From: Motiliproteus sp963974645
GTDB taxonomy: Bacteria > Pseudomonadota > Gammaproteobacteria > Pseudomonadales > Balneatricaceae
Direction of reading: 5' to 3'
Assembly (NCBI GenBank): GCA_963974645.1
Contig: CAXBEA010000088.1
Coordinates: 1-16,535, forward strand
DNA: 16,535 bases
A model generated the notes under the pieces. It was not told where the DNA came from and ran no database searches. It saw only the letters and a list, made by a program, of their open reading frames with translations. Shown in pieces: positions 13,511-16,535 of this stretch (position 1 is the first letter of the stretch; every line of letters begins with the position of its first letter). The position numbers and the translations under genes are program-made.

Positions 13511-13978
13511 TCAGGCGGGGTCGGGACGGTACTTGAGCTGCATCCCTTTCAAAAAATTACGCAGCACCTGGTCTTTGCATTCACGGTAGTGCTTGTGTCC
13601 CTCTTTGCGGAAGAAAGCACTCAGTTCATGCTTACCGATGGGAAACTCCGCTAGCGCCATAATCTCCAAAATATCCTCAGCTTTCAGATTCAGCGCAATT
13701 TTGAGCTTATTGAAGATCAGATTATTATTCAGACGTGTTTCCGGCTGCGGCTGGGCACCTTCGCGCTTGCCACGCCTGTCGTTAATCAGACCATTCAAAA
13801 ATACCGCCAGCCGGGTATCACTGAACTTTTTATAGGCCGGATCCTCCTCTTTTTTCAGCCAGTCGCTGATCTGCTCGCGCGTCACTTCCTGATCTGCCTG
13901 GGCAAACAGAGAGATCATTTTAGAATCATTGAAATCGAAGGTGTAACGGATACGGCGGAGGATATCGTTGTTTTCCAC
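13511..13978 (-). CDS. yehS: DUF1456 family protein YehS
   Basis: The protein has 155 residues and is built from two copies of the roughly 65-residue DUF1456 repeat. The first is NNDILRRIRYTFDFNDSKMI through QISDWLKKEEDPAYKKFSD to VFLNGLINDRRG. The second is RLNNNLIFNKLKIALNLKAEDI through LSAFFRKEGHKHYREC to QVLRNFLKGM. It matches E. coli YehS along its length. Molecular function is not established; the repeats look helical and may bind nucleic acid or protein. The start is a GTG (13976-13978), the only suitable start before the conserved first helix, and its ribosome site is weak. It is divergent from maeB. Confidence 0.92.
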   Translation of the reverse strand: MENNDILRRIRYTFDFNDSKMISLFAQADQEVTREQISDWLKKEEDPAYKKFSDTRLAVFLNGLINDRRGKREGAQPQPETRLNNNLIFNKLKIALNLKAEDILEIMALAEFPIGKHELSAFFRKEGHKHYRECKDQVLRNFLKGMQLKYRPDPA

Positions 13979-14388
13979 AGGAGTGCTCTGATCTGAACTG
14001 CAGTTGTGTCACCGTGACTCACTGCCCAGTTATAGGGGAGGCACTTTAACAGATTTTCGCCCGCCTTTAGTTACCCGCTGCGGCTAAAAACCGATCTACT
14101 TCTTCCTATCTCTACCCTGGCCGTCAGTGTTCGGCAGCTTTTGATAAACGCTGGCGCGTTAATTGCTATCTAGACCTCTATAACGGCTTCAATCGGCAAT
14201 AGCGCCAGGGCGGATACTGCCTACCAACTATAAGCTTTACTAAATGGGTAGAATAAGTTCACCTGCGAATTTTATTTTGGGTGGCTTTCCACCCATACCC
14301 GTGCATTTACACGAAAGAACCTACAAAAATGAATCTACAATCATTAACCAGCATCCATAATAAATACCTAACCCGGTGAGGAACACAG
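13979..14388. other. Divergent yehS-maeB intergenic region
   Basis: This 410-base gap must carry promoters for yehS (-) and maeB (+). The clearest structure is a 7-bp hairpin TGGGTGG/CCACCCA at 14278-14295 with a CTTT loop, about 95 bases upstream of maeB; no T-run follows. No coding sequence or known riboswitch was recognised, and no convincing -35/-10 pair stands out. Confidence 0.5.
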
Positions 14389-16535
14389 ATGTCCAGTGAT
14401 TTTGATAAAGATGCCTTGGCGTACCACCGCGCAGCGCCCGCCGGTAAACTTGCTATTGTCGCCACCAAACCTATGGCGACTCAGCGCGATCTAGCCCTGG
14501 CATACTCGCCCGGCGTCGCTGCTGCCTGTAATGAGATCGTTCGCGATCCGAGCGAAGTCTCAACCCTCACCGCCCGCGCCAATCTGGTCGGGGTGATCAC
14601 CAACGGCACTGCGGTACTGGGGCTGGGAAATATAGGCCCGCTCGCCTCCAAGCCGGTGATGGAGGGCAAGGCGGTGCTGTTCAAGAAGTTCTCCAACATC
14701 GATGTGTTTGATATCGAGATCGCTGAACTGGATCCACAGAAATTCATCGATACTGTAGCGCGGCTCGAGCCTACCTTCGGTGGAATCAACCTGGAGGATA
14801 TCAAGGCGCCCGAGTGCTTTGTGATCGAAAAGGCGCTGAAAGAGCGGATGAATATTCCGGTATTCCACGACGACCAGCACGGTACCGCCATTGTTGCCGG
14901 GGCTGCGGTGTTTAACGGTCTGCGGGTGGTGGGCAAGGAGATCAGCAAGATCAAGCTGGTGGTCTCCGGTGCCGGCGCTGCCGCACTCTCCTGTATCGAT
15001 ATTCTGGTCAACATGGGCGTACCCAAGGAAAACGTCTGGGTCACCGATATCGCCGGTGTCGTCTACGAAGGCCGCACCGAGCAGATGGATGAGTATAAGG
15101 CCCGTTATGCCCAGGTCACCGATGCGCGTACCCTGGATGATGTGATCGAGGGCGCCGATGTCTTTCTCGGTCTCTCCGCTGCCGGGGTACTCAAGCCCGA
15201 TATGGTCAAGAAGATGGCTGCCAATCCGATGATCCTGGCACTGGCCAACCCCAATCCCGAGATCACCCCGGAAGAAGCCAAGGCTGCACGCCCGGATGTG
15301 ATCATGGCCACAGGTCGCTCCGACTACCCCAACCAGGTCAACAATGTCCTCTGCTTCCCTTTTATCTTCCGCGGTGCGCTGGATTGCGGCGCGACCACCA
15401 TCAATGAAGAGATGAAGGTCGCCTGTGTCAAAGCCCTGGCTGACCTAGCCACCGCCGAACCGATCGATCGGGTACAGAAAGCCTACGCCGGTGAGCCACT
15501 GCGTTTCGGCCCTGACTACCTGATCCCCAAGCCCTTCGATCCCCGGCTTATTTTTGAAGTCGCGCCTGCAGTTGCCAAGGCTGCGATGGCAACCGGTGTT
15601 GCGACCCGTCCGATCGAGGACCTGGATGGCTACCGCCGCAGTTTGGCGCGCTATGCCTACCGTTCCAGCCAGGTAATGGGTCCGATTCTTGAGCGTGCCA
15701 AGCAATCACCCAAGCGGGTGGTGTTTGCCGAGGGAGAGAGCAACCGGGTGCTCCAGGCGGTGCAGCAGGTGGTCGACGAAGGCCTGGCGCAACCCATCCT
15801 GATCGGCAACCGCGAACGGATTCAGCAGCGAATTTTAAGCCTGCAACTGCGAATTAAAGAGGACATCCATTTCACGATTGTCGATCCCAACGGCGGTGAC
15901 TGGTACGACACCTATTTGGCCGACTACACCGCCCGAATGGGCCGCAAGGGGATCTCTCCGGACGAGGCCAAGAGCATCATGCACTCGGACAGGACCGTAA
16001 TCGCGGCGATGATGTGTCTGCGTGGCGATGCGGATGTAATGCTCTGCGGTGCCCACGGACGCTTCCGTCACCATCTCGAGCGGATCGATAGTCTGATCGG
16101 CAAGTGTGACGATATTCTCAATTACGCCACCGTGACTGTGCTTAGTTTGCCCACCGGCACTTTCTTTGTCTGCGACTCTCACATCACCCCCAACCCCAGC
16201 GCTGAAGAGGTGGCCCAGACCACACTGATGGCCGCCGAAGAGATGCGTCGGTTCGGGATACTGCCCAAGGCCGCGCTGCTATCTAACTCCAACTTCGGCA
16301 CCAATGACCTGCCCTCGGCGATGAAGATGCGCGAAGCCTTAAAACTGCTCAACCAACGCGCACCCGATCTGATCGTCGATGGCGAGATGCACGCAGACAC
16401 CGCCATCTCCGAAGAGCTACGTAACAAGGTATTCCCTAACTCGATCTTACGCGGTCAAGCCAACCTGCTGGTGATGCCGAATCTCGAATCGGCGCATATC
16501 GCTTACGGATTACTAAAGACGTTGGGCGGCGGCAT
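14389..16535 (+). CDS. maeB: NADP-dependent malic enzyme MaeB (partial at 3' end)
   Basis: The reading frame is open from ATG 14389 to the window end (715 complete codons), so roughly the last 40 codons are missing. Residues about 1-410 are the malic enzyme part: SPGVAAAC, TNGTAVLGLGNIGPLASKPV, FGGINLEDIKAPECF, the FHDDQHGTA motif, and the dinucleotide fold with VVSGAGAAALSC. From about 430 there is a phosphotransacetylase-like domain (RVVFAEGESNRVLQA, then MLCGAHGRFRHHLERID), the hybrid arrangement of MaeB. It converts malate to pyruvate and CO2 with reduction of NADP+. In E. coli the C-terminal domain mediates acetyl-CoA control and does not act as a transacetylase. The start has GAGG seven bases upstream. 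No frameshift was seen. Confidence 0.96.
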   Translation, partial: MSSDFDKDALAYHRAAPAGKLAIVATKPMATQRDLALAYSPGVAAACNEIVRDPSEVSTLTARANLVGVITNGTAVLGLGNIGPLASKPVMEGKAVLFKKFSNIDVFDIEIAELDPQKFIDTVARLEPTFGGINLEDIKAPECFVIEKALKERMNIPVFHDDQHGTAIVAGAAVFNGLRVVGKEISKIKLVVSGAGAAALSCIDILVNMGVPKENVWVTDIAGVVYEGRTEQMDEYKARYAQVTDARTLDDVIEGADVFLGLSAAGVLKPDMVKKMAANPMILALANPNPEITPEEAKAARPDVIMATGRSDYPNQVNNVLCFPFIFRGALDCGATTINEEMKVACVKALADLATAEPIDRVQKAYAGEPLRFGPDYLIPKPFDPRLIFEVAPAVAKAAMATGVATRPIEDLDGYRRSLARYAYRSSQVMGPILERAKQSPKRVVFAEGESNRVLQAVQQVVDEGLAQPILIGNRERIQQRILSLQLRIKEDIHFTIVDPNGGDWYDTYLADYTARMGRKGISPDEAKSIMHSDRTVIAAMMCLRGDADVMLCGAHGRFRHHLERIDSLIGKCDDILNYATVTVLSLPTGTFFVCDSHITPNPSAEEVAQTTLMAAEEMRRFGILPKAALLSNSNFGTNDLPSAMKMREALKLLNQRAPDLIVDGEMHADTAISEELRNKVFPNSILRGQANLLVMPNLESAHIAYGLLKTLGGG

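Noticed and set aside
14278..14295. TGGGTGG/CCACCCA hairpin as a terminator
   Set aside because: No T-run follows on either strand and no gene ends nearby.
14481..15044. Minus-strand ORF of 187 codons
   Set aside because: It is antisense to maeB, whose protein is strongly conserved; the product is low-complexity Ser/Thr/Pro-rich.

Overview
The window looks like chromosome from a gammaproteobacterium, probably marine or aquatic and of moderate GC. The evidence is the combination of a ZapE/AFG1 ATPase, a YehS-type DUF1456 protein, a MaeB-type malic enzyme, a GreA/B-like protein, REP-like palindromes and a RAYT transposase. No rRNA, tRNA or CRISPR array was found. The genus cannot be fixed from this sequence alone.

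Layout. 1-80 is a cluster of REP-like palindromes. 309-803 (+) is a GreA/GreB-like protein. 876-1874 (-) is an AT-rich two-gene unit: a lipoprotein followed by a 94-residue protein, both of unknown function. 1875-2730 is mostly non-coding with a hairpin and one broken gene fragment. 2731-3330 (+) is a GDT1/UPF0016 cation (Mn) exporter with its own promoter. 3400-6077 (-) is a two-component system whose sensor has a carbohydrate-binding-like periplasmic region; it resembles the regulators dedicated to proteobacterial sortase systems, but no sortase is in view. 6078-6897 is a decayed stretch with a frameshifted 5'-nucleotidase remnant and a 37-codon ORF.

6898-9917 (all -) is an accessory island. 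It holds a RES/Xre toxin-antitoxin operon, a RAYT (REP-associated tyrosine transposase) gene bounded by related inverted repeats, two further copies of the same repeat, a fragment of Rhs/YD repeats, and a promoterless Rhs C-terminal tip. The tip carries a cysteine-rich domain with the phospholipase A2 CC-x2-HD-x-C motif and is followed by a small three-helix membrane protein that is a good immunity candidate. The Rhs pieces are in the wrong order for an intact gene, so the locus has been rearranged.

10015-16535 is housekeeping sequence: an EamA exporter and ZapE (-), divergent from the lrgA-lrgB pair (+), then yehS (-), then maeB (+), which runs off the right end. lrgAB and maeB may be linked through pyruvate, which the malic enzyme makes and which some LrgAB-type proteins transport.

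A recurring theme is short tandem duplication: 12 bp x4 inside the sensor kinase gene, 12 bp x4 upstream of lrgA, 18 bp x3 after the GDT1 gene, 20-bp-period copies near 6257, and a 13-bp duplication inside a RAYT-linked repeat.
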